From Mesorhizobium sp. WSM4313 (lineage in GTDB: Bacteria; Pseudomonadota; Alphaproteobacteria; Rhizobiales; Rhizobiaceae), in contig NZ_NSFT01000002.1 of assembly GCF_002294725.1 (NCBI RefSeq), positions 124,001-188,000 on the forward strand: DNA of 64,000 nucleotides. Reading direction: 5' to 3'. A program made the translations under genes and the position numbers. The notes under the pieces are model-generated. The model did no database searches. It was not told the origin of the DNA and saw only the letters and a program-made list of their open reading frames with translations. Shown here one piece after another: positions 1 to 7,944 of this stretch; the stretch's first letter is position 1; each line of letters begins with the position of its first letter.

Positions 1-219
1 ACAGGAATGTCGCCGCATCGCTGGTATCTTGCCGCGAAGATTCGAGAAGCACAAAAAGCGCTGCTTCAAACAAGCGACGCGCTGGCTCAAGTGGCACTTG
101 CCAACGGATTTGCCGATCAGAGCCATTTTACGCGTGCCTTCAGAACGATCACTGGCTACTCACCCGGGGCTTGGCGCAGGAGCCATCCGACACAGGAATC
201 CGATTTTGCCGCTGCCTAA
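1..219 (+). CDS. AraC-family transcriptional regulator, C-terminal part (cut by window edge)
   Basis: Only the last 72 or so codons lie inside the window; the frame is open at base 1. The peptide is the second helix-turn-helix half of an AraC/XylS DNA-binding domain, with the family signature around FADQSHFTRAFR followed by GYSPGAWRR. In this family the C-terminal domain binds promoter DNA and an N-terminal domain, not seen here, senses the effector. A short tail rich in Asp, Phe and Ala follows the domain. Target and effector cannot be inferred. Confidence 0.85.
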   Translation, partial: TGMSPHRWYLAAKIREAQKALLQTSDALAQVALANGFADQSHFTRAFRTITGYSPGAWRRSHPTQESDFAAA

Positions 220-282
220 GGCGCGATACATCGCGCCTGGGCGTCCTAACTTGCTCGATCGCGTATCGATCAAACAATAAGG

Positions 283-305
283 CCGCCCCGGTTAGACCGG
301 GACGG
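283..305 (+). terminator. Hairpin downstream of the AraC-type gene
   Basis: CCGCCCCGG and CCGGGACGG pair with one mismatch around a five-base loop. The hairpin starts 64 bases after the AraC-type stop and is followed by a T-rich but interrupted stretch. It fits a weak intrinsic terminator. Confidence 0.5.
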
Positions 306-642
306 TTATTGATTTATGATGAAAGTGTTTGCGGGGACGGCCAGCCACTGAAACCGACATTCGCTGGTCGTCAGGTTTTGATCGTGGCTGTGAAGTCTGA
401 AATGGCGCAGATATTCGGAAGAAGTCACCGCTTCCTTGTTTGTCATTTCGGCAGACCAAAACGAGTGCTTACCGCGTTATCGCCGCATTCCGAGCTTCAC
501 CAATCGTCGTCCGCTAGCCTCAAGGGACTGCCCTCCCAATGAATGTTCGAGATGACCGAATTGAAGCCCGAAGAACGAACCCGCTGCGCGGGATGGGCGC
601 GTGGGGTGAGGTAGAGATCACGAGCCGGACGTCGCGCTCGCA
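306..642. other. Intergenic stretch without a recognisable gene
   Basis: About 340 bases between the AraC-type gene and the recombinase remnant. Short open frames exist here, but none shows family motifs or a convincing ribosome binding site. The last 60 or so bases look like the usual leader of the recombinase that accompanies IS91-type elements. Confidence 0.5.
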
Positions 643-990
643 TTGAGGGTGGTTCGGCAGCGGCAGAGCATCACGGGCTTCTTCAACAAGGAGCCTGACC
701 ATGCCTATCCTGTTCTTGATGCACCTATCAGTCCACTTCGTCAGCGGCTGATCGACGACATGAACATGCGGCGTTTCTCACGGGAGACGCAGCGCAACTA
801 TCTGGGCGACATCGGACGCCTGGCGACGTTCCTCGGGCGTTCACCAGACACAGCGACCACCGACGACCTGCGCCGGTTCCAGATCGAGCAGCAGGACGAC
901 GGTGTTCCCGTGCCGAGGATGAACAGCATCGTGTCGGCGCTGCGCTTCTTCTTCACACATACGGTCGATCGTCCCGATCTGGCGACGGGC
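643..990 (+). pseudogene. Truncated tyrosine recombinase/integrase (N-terminal domain only)
   Basis: The reading frame gives the SAM-like core-binding domain of a XerC-type recombinase of the sort that travels with IS91-like elements. Landmarks are SPLRQRLIDDMNMRRFS, FLGRSPDTATTDDLRRF and a helix ending in RFFFTHTVDRPDLA. The catalytic domain with the Arg-His-Arg-Tyr residues is missing. Near base 990 the frame passes without a stop into the start of an unrelated ABC ATPase, so this is a deletion or insertion scar. The frame opens at a TTG (643); the true start is unclear. Confidence 0.7.
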
Positions 991-1412
991 CTGCGCAAGA
1001 GCTACGAGCAGATGGAAGTGTTGAAAGGCATCGACTTCGAGATGGCCGCTGGCCAGAGATCGCGCTGATCGGCCCCTCGGGCTCGGGCAAGGCCACCTGC
1101 CTGCGCTGCCTGAGGAGCCGAGCGCCGGGAAATCCATCTCGATGGCGAACGGATCGGCGTCAACCGCGGCCGGCCGATGAACGATCGCCGTTCGCCCCGC
1201 AACGCGCCGAAATGGGAATGGTCTTCCAGCTGTCCAATCTCTGGCCGCATCTTTCGGTGACGGAGAACGTCGCGATCGCCGTGCGCAAGGTGCGCGGGCT
1301 TCCCGCCAGGGAAGCGAAGGAGCTGGCGCTGGAGATGCTCGCCAAGGTCCACATGACCCACCGCGTCCACGACGAACCAACCTCGGCGCTCGATCCGGAA
1401 CTGGGTGCATGA
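988..1412 (+). pseudogene. Decayed polar amino-acid ABC transporter ATPase
   Basis: Pieces of a GlnQ/HisP-type ATPase appear in order but in different frames: GLRKSYEQMEVLKGIDFE (988-1041), the Walker A segment IGPSGSGKA near 1068-1091 in a second frame, EEPSAGEIHLDGERIGVN in a third, then the Q-loop piece MVFQLSNLWPHLSVTENV (from 1212), and DEPTSALDPELG near 1375-1405. The ABC signature motif and the start of Walker B are deleted between THRV and HDEP. Several frameshifts plus that deletion mean no working ATPase can be made. Confidence 0.75.
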
Positions 1413-1602
1413 GGTGCTGAAGCGGCCGGCAGGACGAACTTGCCGTCGACCTGCTTGAACTGGGCTCATTTCTCCTCCAGCCTCTTTCGAAACATCACCG
1501 AATGCGGCAATGATCGGTCCGAGGGACACGGAAAGAAAGAGTATCCCTGCCACGGGCGATACGCGGAAAGCTGTACTGTGACTCGCAGGTGTCACAGCTT
1601 TC

Positions 1603-3897
1603 CTACTCCGTTGTGTTGGCTTTTTTTCTGCGCCGATTGGTGTGCGACTGCGCGACGGCCACTTTCAACTCGGGTGTGATCTCCAACGGCGCGTTCCCAT
1701 GTGGGTTCTGCAGCCCCTCGACGTGGACGGTCGGGAATGGGAGTTCGATGCCCTGCTCCTTGAAGACCTGGCGGAGACGTACATAGAATTTGCGTTTCAT
1801 GTTGAAGGCGCCTCCCGGTCTGGTTGTGGCCTTGACCCTCAATACGATGCCGTACTCGCCGAACTCCTGTACGCCCTGCATTTTGATCGGTTCGAGCACC
1901 CAGTGTTTGAACTCGGGATCTTCCGCCAGTTCGAGCCCGATCCGCTTGATTAGCTTGCGGGCGAAGTCGATATCGGTGTCATAGCCGACGGTGATATTGA
2001 ATTTGTCGATAACCCAGTCACGGCTCTGGTTCTGAACTGCCCCGAGTTCACCGAAAGGTATCGTGAACAGCGGACCACGATGGTGGCGCAACTTCACCGA
2101 GCGCAGCGAAAAGCTTTCCACAGTACCCTTGTAATTGCCCGAGGAAATATATTCGCCGACACGAAACGCATCATCGAGCAGAAAAAACACGCCCGAAATG
2201 ATGTCCTTGACGATGGTTTGTGCCCCAAAGCCCACCGCGACGCCGACGACGCCAGCGCCAGCGATCAGCGGGCCAATCTGGATACCCAGCGAGGCGAGCA
2301 TCATAAGCACCGCCATCACTATGATCGATGCGAGCAGAATGTTCTGGAGGATAGGCAAGAGCGTGTGCAGCCGCGCCTGCTGCGGATCGAGGATCGGGAC
2401 GTCCTCGTCGCCGATCACAGGGTGCGGTGTTACGATGCCCAGCTTTCGTTCGATCAAAGCTTTGATGATCGACCAGCCGAAATCGGCTGCGAGGGCAATG
2501 ACCACGACATTGATCAGGCCGCGCAATACGACCGTGGTCGTCGTATCGCTGTCCCGCATCGACTGCATGTCCAGGCCCCAGACACGCGCGAGAAAATAAG
2601 CCGCCGCCAGGATCAAGATCATCCGGACTCCGCGGTCGATGACAGCGATCGTCACCGCCGGGATCGTAGGCCGGCCAGCATCCTCCGAACCCGGCCGCAG
2701 GACGAAATTGACCCCGCGCTGCGTCAGCACGACCGCCAAAGGCAGGAAGAATGCGGCGAAGGTAAACCAGAATAATATATTGAGGCCGGCGATGCGCAGC
2801 AGGAACAGAACGACGAAATAAGCAGTCAATAGCCATGTCGCTGCCGTGTGGCCGCTTTGGTGCGCACCGTCTCGCTGTGTTCTTGGTCGACGCCAAACCG
2901 CAAGCAGCAAGAGCAACAGCAGTACGAAATCGGCGCCCGTTGACAGGACCAGCATTCCGTCCCGATCGATGCCGAGACCCGGCAAGAGGATAAACGCCGC
3001 GCCGAAGAAGGCGAAGACGCCGACGATCCGGGGTACCCAATAGAACCAATGGTCGGCCGTTTCGTTGGTGATCGGCAAAGCACGAACCTCGACGGCGTTC
3101 TCGACTTTCATGAAGGAAGGGACGAGCATGGCTGCGAGGTACATGCGCACACCCGCCGTAACGACCGCAGCCATCAGAAATGTCAGCACGATCTCGCGGA
3201 TAAGCATTGGCCAGTCGAACAACATGAACGCGCCGGCGCTGCCCAGCGCGAACGATACGATCAGCAGGCTGGAATAAAGCGTGCGGCCGCCAATCTTCTT
3301 GGCTCGCCCAATCGGCGTATCCTTCGACTGCGCGATGATCCAAAGACGAAACGGACGGGTGAGCCTGTACATTGCCCAGGTGAGCGCCACGCCGGCGGCG
3401 ATGAAGATCGCAATCAGCATGAATACGCCGGCAGAGCCCTTGCTTGACATATCGTCCATGGTCTCCGTGCGAACGCGCGCGAACTGACCTGGCAGCAAGG
3501 GCACGGTTCGCGCAATTCTTTCGATATGATGCTTGATCCGATCGAGCGTCGAGGATGCCATCGTATTCATCTGGCCCGGTGCGGCCGCGGGGTCGGACGA
3601 TATGTCGGCCGGCGAAGCTCCCGCCTCGGCAGGCGCTCCCGTCGGCCCGGAGCCCTGCTTTCGCTGTTCGGCCACCCAGGCCTTCACTGACGGATCGTCG
3701 AGAAGCTCGAACAGCTGTTTGACCTTTTCAGGCGGGACGGCCGCCGGCGCCTGTGCCTGTACCGGACCGGCCAACAAGAGGGCGATCCCAAGGACGAGCG
3801 GCCCGGCAATCACCGCCAGCAGTGCCGTCAGATCTCCGAAATGTCGTGCCGGGCGCGCCAGATACCCGGCTCCCAATCGTCGATTCATGAGTGGCAT
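1603..3897 (-). CDS. MscS-family mechanosensitive channel, large form
   Basis: A 764-residue membrane protein. It begins with a signal-peptide-like hydrophobic segment ending near AQAQA, has a Pro/Ala-rich periplasmic stretch, then many hydrophobic helices. The MscS core lies at about residues 540-690: the pore-lining helix GVVGVAVGFGAQ is followed by DIISGVFFLLDD and the beta domain with GTVESFSLRS and TIPFGELG. Small MscS has about 286 residues, so this is one of the long members with extra N-terminal helices that release solutes on hypo-osmotic shock. It stands alone, divergent from the 4287 gene. The tail is Arg/Lys rich. Confidence 0.85.
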   Translation of the reverse strand: MPLMNRRLGAGYLARPARHFGDLTALLAVIAGPLVLGIALLLAGPVQAQAPAAVPPEKVKQLFELLDDPSVKAWVAEQRKQGSGPTGAPAEAGASPADISSDPAAAPGQMNTMASSTLDRIKHHIERIARTVPLLPGQFARVRTETMDDMSSKGSAGVFMLIAIFIAAGVALTWAMYRLTRPFRLWIIAQSKDTPIGRAKKIGGRTLYSSLLIVSFALGSAGAFMLFDWPMLIREIVLTFLMAAVVTAGVRMYLAAMLVPSFMKVENAVEVRALPITNETADHWFYWVPRIVGVFAFFGAAFILLPGLGIDRDGMLVLSTGADFVLLLLLLLAVWRRPRTQRDGAHQSGHTAATWLLTAYFVVLFLLRIAGLNILFWFTFAAFFLPLAVVLTQRGVNFVLRPGSEDAGRPTIPAVTIAVIDRGVRMILILAAAYFLARVWGLDMQSMRDSDTTTTVVLRGLINVVVIALAADFGWSIIKALIERKLGIVTPHPVIGDEDVPILDPQQARLHTLLPILQNILLASIIVMAVLMMLASLGIQIGPLIAGAGVVGVAVGFGAQTIVKDIISGVFFLLDDAFRVGEYISSGNYKGTVESFSLRSVKLRHHRGPLFTIPFGELGAVQNQSRDWVIDKFNITVGYDTDIDFARKLIKRIGLELAEDPEFKHWVLEPIKMQGVQEFGEYGIVLRVKATTRPGGAFNMKRKFYVRLRQVFKEQGIELPFPTVHVEGLQNPHGNAPLEITPELKVAVAQSHTNRRRKKANTTE

Positions 3898-4067
3898 CGT
3901 GGTTTAACCTTCCCTCAAATCGGCAGGCAACGACGTCTATGTCCCCCCTTACTCCTACCTTGAAGAAGCCGAAGTTGTGGTGCAAGACTTCATCGTTCCG
4001 AGCTAGACCGTTGCGCCGGGCACGTTTTTGACATTCGCCGACTCTTGCCGAAGAAAACGAAAGCTCG

Positions 4068-4280
4068 ATGATCCAGGACAATGCTACCGCAGGCGGTGTG
4101 ATACCGATGTTCGATGCCAAGAAAACCATCGGCGCAACGCTTGCCGGCATCCGCCGGAAGACCTACCAGGTACTGGATATAGTCGTGATGGATGATGGGT
4201 CGACGGACGGTCGATTTGTGACGGCCTGCGCCGAGAAAGACCAACGCATCCTGTTCCACCTTCGAACTAGGCGCGGGTAG
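4068..4280 (+). pseudogene. Family 2 glycosyltransferase N-terminal fragment
   Basis: 70 codons match the first beta-alpha-beta units of a GT-A family 2 glycosyltransferase: VIPMFDAKKTIGATL, then VMDDGSTDG, the nucleotide-sugar binding start. The frame stops before the DxD motif. The next gene starts six bases later with its own complete GT2 domain of the same type, so this looks like the stump of a tandem paralogue. It could be translated as a short leader, but has no complete fold. Confidence 0.6.
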
Positions 4281-4286
4281 GACGGC

Positions 4287-7184
4287 GTGGCGTCTAATCC
4301 TTTGGTTTCAATCGTGGTTCCTGCGCACAACGCGGAGGTAACGCTGGCGCGCGCGCTCGATTGCCTTCTCGATCAGGAAATAGTGGATTGGGAGGCGATC
4401 ATCGTCGACGACGCCTCCACGGACCGCACCCCCGCTATCATTGCCGGTTATGTGGAGCACGATGCCCGATTTCGGGCGTTGAGGTCTTGCGCGTATAGCG
4501 CCGCCGGCGCGCGCAATAGCGGGATTTCGACAGCGCGCGGCCAATGGCTCATGTTTCTGGACGCGGACGATTGGGTGGATGCCAGCTTCCTTGCGAAAAT
4601 GCTGGCCGCATTGAAAACCACGCCCGATGCAGTGGCCGCCTATTGCGGTTCTCGGCGCGTGATGCCCGATGGCGAACTCACCCCGTCGAGCATCTCAACT
4701 GAGGTTGCGATCCAGCCCTTCGAAACTTTCGCCCGCCGGTGTGCCATTCGCACTCACGCGCTGCTGGTCGACCGGGAGACAATTGTCGAGTTGGGCGGTT
4801 TCGATGTGTCGCTGCGCACCTGCGAGGACTGGGATCTGTGGCAGCGCCTCGCACGTCTAGGCAAACGTTGGGTGATGGTCGACGAGCCGCTCGCTTTCTA
4901 TAGCGTCAGCCCCAACTCGCTCTCCCGCAATTCGACGCAGATGCTGGCAGATGCGGAAATCGTGATCGCCCGCGGCTTTTCTCCTGATCCCAGGGTCAAA
5001 CACCCAGCATCGGCTCACGCCAATGGAGCGATCGAGGCGAACGGCCGCACCGCTTCCCAGGCACTCGCGTGGTTCGCACTGTGGAACGCCGCGTCGGATT
5101 GCGGCGGCGGCTCGCACTCGATCAACCCGCAGTCCCTGCGCGCGCTCCCGGCAGGACGTAAGTGGGCGCGTGAGGTCGCCAAGGTGGTCTTCGATGGCCT
5201 TTTGGTAGGAAGCCTATCGGTGCCAACGCAACTGGCTGCCAGATGGGAGAGGTTCGGCGGCTCTCTCACCGAGCTGATCATCGAACTCGGCAAGATCTGG
5301 GACGATCCCGCTGCGGGTCGCCGCGTCCAGTATCACCTTGAGCAAATGCTTCTCGACTTCGACGATCTCGCCGCGCCGCGCAGACTGGCACGGACACTGG
5401 GAATTCGCGTCGACGCTCGAAATCCGATCTCGATAGAATTGCCGGAAGGAATCGACCAAATTTATGCCTATCTGATGGTGGACGGCCGGATCGGGGCCCG
5501 CGTGCAGTTCGGCGCGCTCGGGAAAGTGACAAGGAGCCATTGGATTAAGCTGGCCTCGCAGAGCGGCGTTGCCGACGATTCAAACCTGTCTGCAGCCGAG
5601 GCGTCGTTGCCCATGGCGGAGCATCCGTCTGATCCGGACAGCCACTTCGGCGAACTCGCCCGATTGGTCGCTGAAGCGCAGGGGCTGGTTCGGTCGAGCG
5701 CCGAAATTACAGAGCCTCTTGCAGTGCCGCGCCGTCCACGGGCCGCGGATGACCACGACAATGATCGCACGTCGTTCTGGAATCGTTATTTCGCGACGGA
5801 GGACCCCTGGAACTACAGTTCACCCTATGAGCAGGAAAAATATGAGCGGCAGCTCGAAATTCTGCCTGCCGGTCCTATCGGACGGGCGCTTGAGCTGGCC
5901 TGCGCGGAGGGCCACTTCACGCGGCAGCTAGCGCCGCGAGTGGGCCATTTGACCGCAACTGACATCTCCGCCATAGCCATCGGGCGGGCGCGCGCGCGAT
6001 GCAGCGATCAGCCGAATGTTGAATTCGGTGTGCTGGATTTCTCGGCGGACACGCTGCCAGGTGGGATGGATCTGATCGTCTGTTCGGAAGTGCTCTACTA
6101 CCTGGATGATCTCGCCGAGTTGCGGCGTATCGCCAAGAAATTTGTTGAGGCGTTGGCGCCTGGCGGCAGTTTCATCAGCGCACACGCATTCGTACTCCGT
6201 GACAATGTTGAAAGGACGGGCTTCGACTGGAACACTTTCGGCGCACAAGCGATCTCAGAGACGCTGGCAGCGACTGAAGGCCTCGTCCTCGAGCAATCGA
6301 TCCAGACCGAGCTCTATCGCATAGACCGCTTCCACCGCCTGTCACCAGACGACGTGGCGACGGAACCGATGATTGATCATGTGCCGATCCGCGCACCCAT
6401 CGGTATTGGGGTCGCGCGAAATATCGTTTGGGGCGGGGCACGGGCCTTGCGCCGCGACGTCGCACGTAGCGAGCGGCGGCAGCGTATCCCTGTCCTTATG
6501 TATCACAGCGTCGCCGATGATGGTCCGGCCGCGCTCGCCCGTTTTCGGTGCACGCCCGCCGCATTCGAAGGCCAGATGGCATGGCTGCGTTCCAATGGCT
6601 TTCACGCGATTATGTCCGAGCAGCTGGAATGGTCCATTGCCAACCGCCACCCTTTCGTTGGCCGCCCAGTGCTCATCACTTTCGATGACGGCTTCCAGAA
6701 CTTTGCCGACCATGCCTGGCCGACCTTGCGCAAGAACGACCTGACCGCGGAAGTATTCCTGGTGACGGACTTGGTGGGCAAAAGTGCCCAGTGGGACGCC
6801 CACTGTGGTCCGCCGACGCAGCTTATGGACGCCGGGATGGTGCGACGCCTCGCCGGCGAAGGTGCGTTCTTCGGAAGCCATCTGGCGACGCATCGCGCGA
6901 TCGATGGTCTGTCGAGTTCTGACCTGGCCGCCGAGCTCCTGCGTTCTCGTATGTTCATCGAACGGTGGACCGGTCGTCCAACCACGACGTTCGCGGCACC
7001 CTTCTCTGTCACCGACCGACGGCTTGGCCGGCTGGCCAAAGAGTGCGGCTATCGGATCGGCTTCGGCGGCAAACACGGGCCGGCGGACCTCGATTGCGAC
7101 CCCATCGACCTTCCGCGCATCGAGGTTCGCGGGGATCGCTCGCTCGACGACTTTGTTGCCACTGTCGAGGCCGTACTCGAATGA
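4287..7184 (+). CDS. Three-domain glycan enzyme: GT2 glycosyltransferase, NodS-like methyltransferase, NodB-like polysaccharide deacetylase
   Basis: One 965-residue frame carries three enzyme domains. Residues 1 to about 230 are a family 2 glycosyltransferase (VSIVVPAHNAE, DDASTDRTP, metal-binding LDADDW near 91-96, then CEDWDLWQRL). About 230-490 is a linker without a domain I recognise. About 490-650 is a SAM-dependent methyltransferase of the NodS type (SFWNRYFATEDPWNY, LELACAEGHFT, VCSEVLYYL). About 730-965 is a NodB-type deacetylase (VLMYHSV near 732, ITFDDGF near 797, SHLATH). NodC, NodS and NodB act together on chitooligosaccharides in rhizobia, so the protein plausibly builds, N-methylates and de-N-acetylates a glycan; the substrate is unknown. 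No nod box or nodA is seen. The start is GTG, six bases after the GT2 stump. Confidence 0.85.
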   Translation: MASNPLVSIVVPAHNAEVTLARALDCLLDQEIVDWEAIIVDDASTDRTPAIIAGYVEHDARFRALRSCAYSAAGARNSGISTARGQWLMFLDADDWVDASFLAKMLAALKTTPDAVAAYCGSRRVMPDGELTPSSISTEVAIQPFETFARRCAIRTHALLVDRETIVELGGFDVSLRTCEDWDLWQRLARLGKRWVMVDEPLAFYSVSPNSLSRNSTQMLADAEIVIARGFSPDPRVKHPASAHANGAIEANGRTASQALAWFALWNAASDCGGGSHSINPQSLRALPAGRKWAREVAKVVFDGLLVGSLSVPTQLAARWERFGGSLTELIIELGKIWDDPAAGRRVQYHLEQMLLDFDDLAAPRRLARTLGIRVDARNPISIELPEGIDQIYAYLMVDGRIGARVQFGALGKVTRSHWIKLASQSGVADDSNLSAAEASLPMAEHPSDPDSHFGELARLVAEAQGLVRSSAEITEPLAVPRRPRAADDHDNDRTSFWNRYFATEDPWNYSSPYEQEKYERQLEILPAGPIGRALELACAEGHFTRQLAPRVGHLTATDISAIAIGRARARCSDQPNVEFGVLDFSADTLPGGMDLIVCSEVLYYLDDLAELRRIAKKFVEALAPGGSFISAHAFVLRDNVERTGFDWNTFGAQAISETLAATEGLVLEQSIQTELYRIDRFHRLSPDDVATEPMIDHVPIRAPIGIGVARNIVWGGARALRRDVARSERRQRIPVLMYHSVADDGPAALARFRCTPAAFEGQMAWLRSNGFHAIMSEQLEWSIANRHPFVGRPVLITFDDGFQNFADHAWPTLRKNDLTAEVFLVTDLVGKSAQWDAHCGPPTQLMDAGMVRRLAGEGAFFGSHLATHRAIDGLSSSDLAAELLRSRMFIERWTGRPTTTFAAPFSVTDRRLGRLAKECGYRIGFGGKHGPADLDCDPIDLPRIEVRGDRSLDDFVATVEAVLE

Positions 7185-7244
7185 ACGGTGAACAAACCTC
7201 TTCTGCTTTTTTGTCGGTGTCCGCCGACTACCTTTGTCGCAAGT

Positions 7245-7925
7245 CTATTGGGCGACCTGGGACACGGCTGACATCAGCTCCTGCGGGTTCGGCGCCCCAA
7301 ACATGTATCGCCCACCCTCTGGGACTTCAGTGAAGCTCCAGCGGACGACCCCCTGACGGTCCAGCAGGAACTGACCGATCAGTTGTCCGTGACCCGTTGC
7401 CATCATCTGCTCGTCGGCCTCGGTCACTTCGTAATGGTCCTTCTTGTCGAGGAATTCGCTGGCCGCAAAAGGATCCATGGGAGCGGGCAACTCGCCTGGT
7501 ATGTCGACCCGCATATCCTTTGCCGCTGTCATCGAGACCTTGTACGGCCAGTTCGTTTCGTCTTGGGTGAATTCGAGGTTGGGCAGTCCAAAGGCACGAT
7601 GTGAAGCGCGTTCGGGGTCGGAAGCCGCAAGCAGATTCGGCATCGGGTGGTAGCGGAAATAGAGACGCGCCCGCTCAATCGGCGTGTTGACCACCGTCAG
7701 GCTTTCCACCCCCTTTTCGCGCAGTTCCGGATCAAGCCGCGCCTGGGCTGCGATATGGCGCCGGCAGAACGCACAATGGAGACCTCGAAACAGGCCGACC
7801 AGCACCGGTTTTTGTCCGCGGAAGTCGTCAAGCGCGATCTTGCCTTCCTGGGTGATGGCGTCGAGCACCACGTTCGGCGCACGATCGCCCGGTTGAAGCG
7901 GTACCAACTCAATACGCGCGGACAT
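7245..7925 (-). CDS. Peroxiredoxin-like AhpC/TSA domain protein
   Basis: 226 residues with a thioredoxin fold of the peroxiredoxin-like redoxin family. The sequence opens with LQPGDRAPNVVLD, then FRGQKPVLVGLFRG and a CxxC site in HCAFCRRH, where a peroxidatic cysteine is expected. A C-terminal strand GQFLLDRQGVVRWSF is typical of the fold. No signal peptide is seen, so a cytoplasmic peroxide or disulfide role is likely. It ends convergently with the three-domain glycan gene and starts 19 bases downstream of the 7945 cyclase stop, so the two may be co-transcribed. Confidence 0.7.
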   Translation of the reverse strand: MSARIELVPLQPGDRAPNVVLDAITQEGKIALDDFRGQKPVLVGLFRGLHCAFCRRHIAAQARLDPELREKGVESLTVVNTPIERARLYFRYHPMPNLLAASDPERASHRAFGLPNLEFTQDETNWPYKVSMTAAKDMRVDIPGELPAPMDPFAASEFLDKKDHYEVTEADEQMMATGHGQLIGQFLLDRQGVVRWSFTEVPEGGRYMFGAPNPQELMSAVSQVAQ

Positions 7926-7944
7926 TTTTCAACCTCCCACCCGG

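Noticed and set aside
2171..3343. A 390-codon open frame on the minus strand inside the MscS gene
   Set aside because: It is an out-of-frame reading of the channel gene with Arg-rich composition and no family motif.
4287..7184. True nodulation genes (nodBCS)
   Set aside because: No nodA, nodC with processive motifs, nodD or nod box is visible, so the domain resemblance is not enough to call nod genes.
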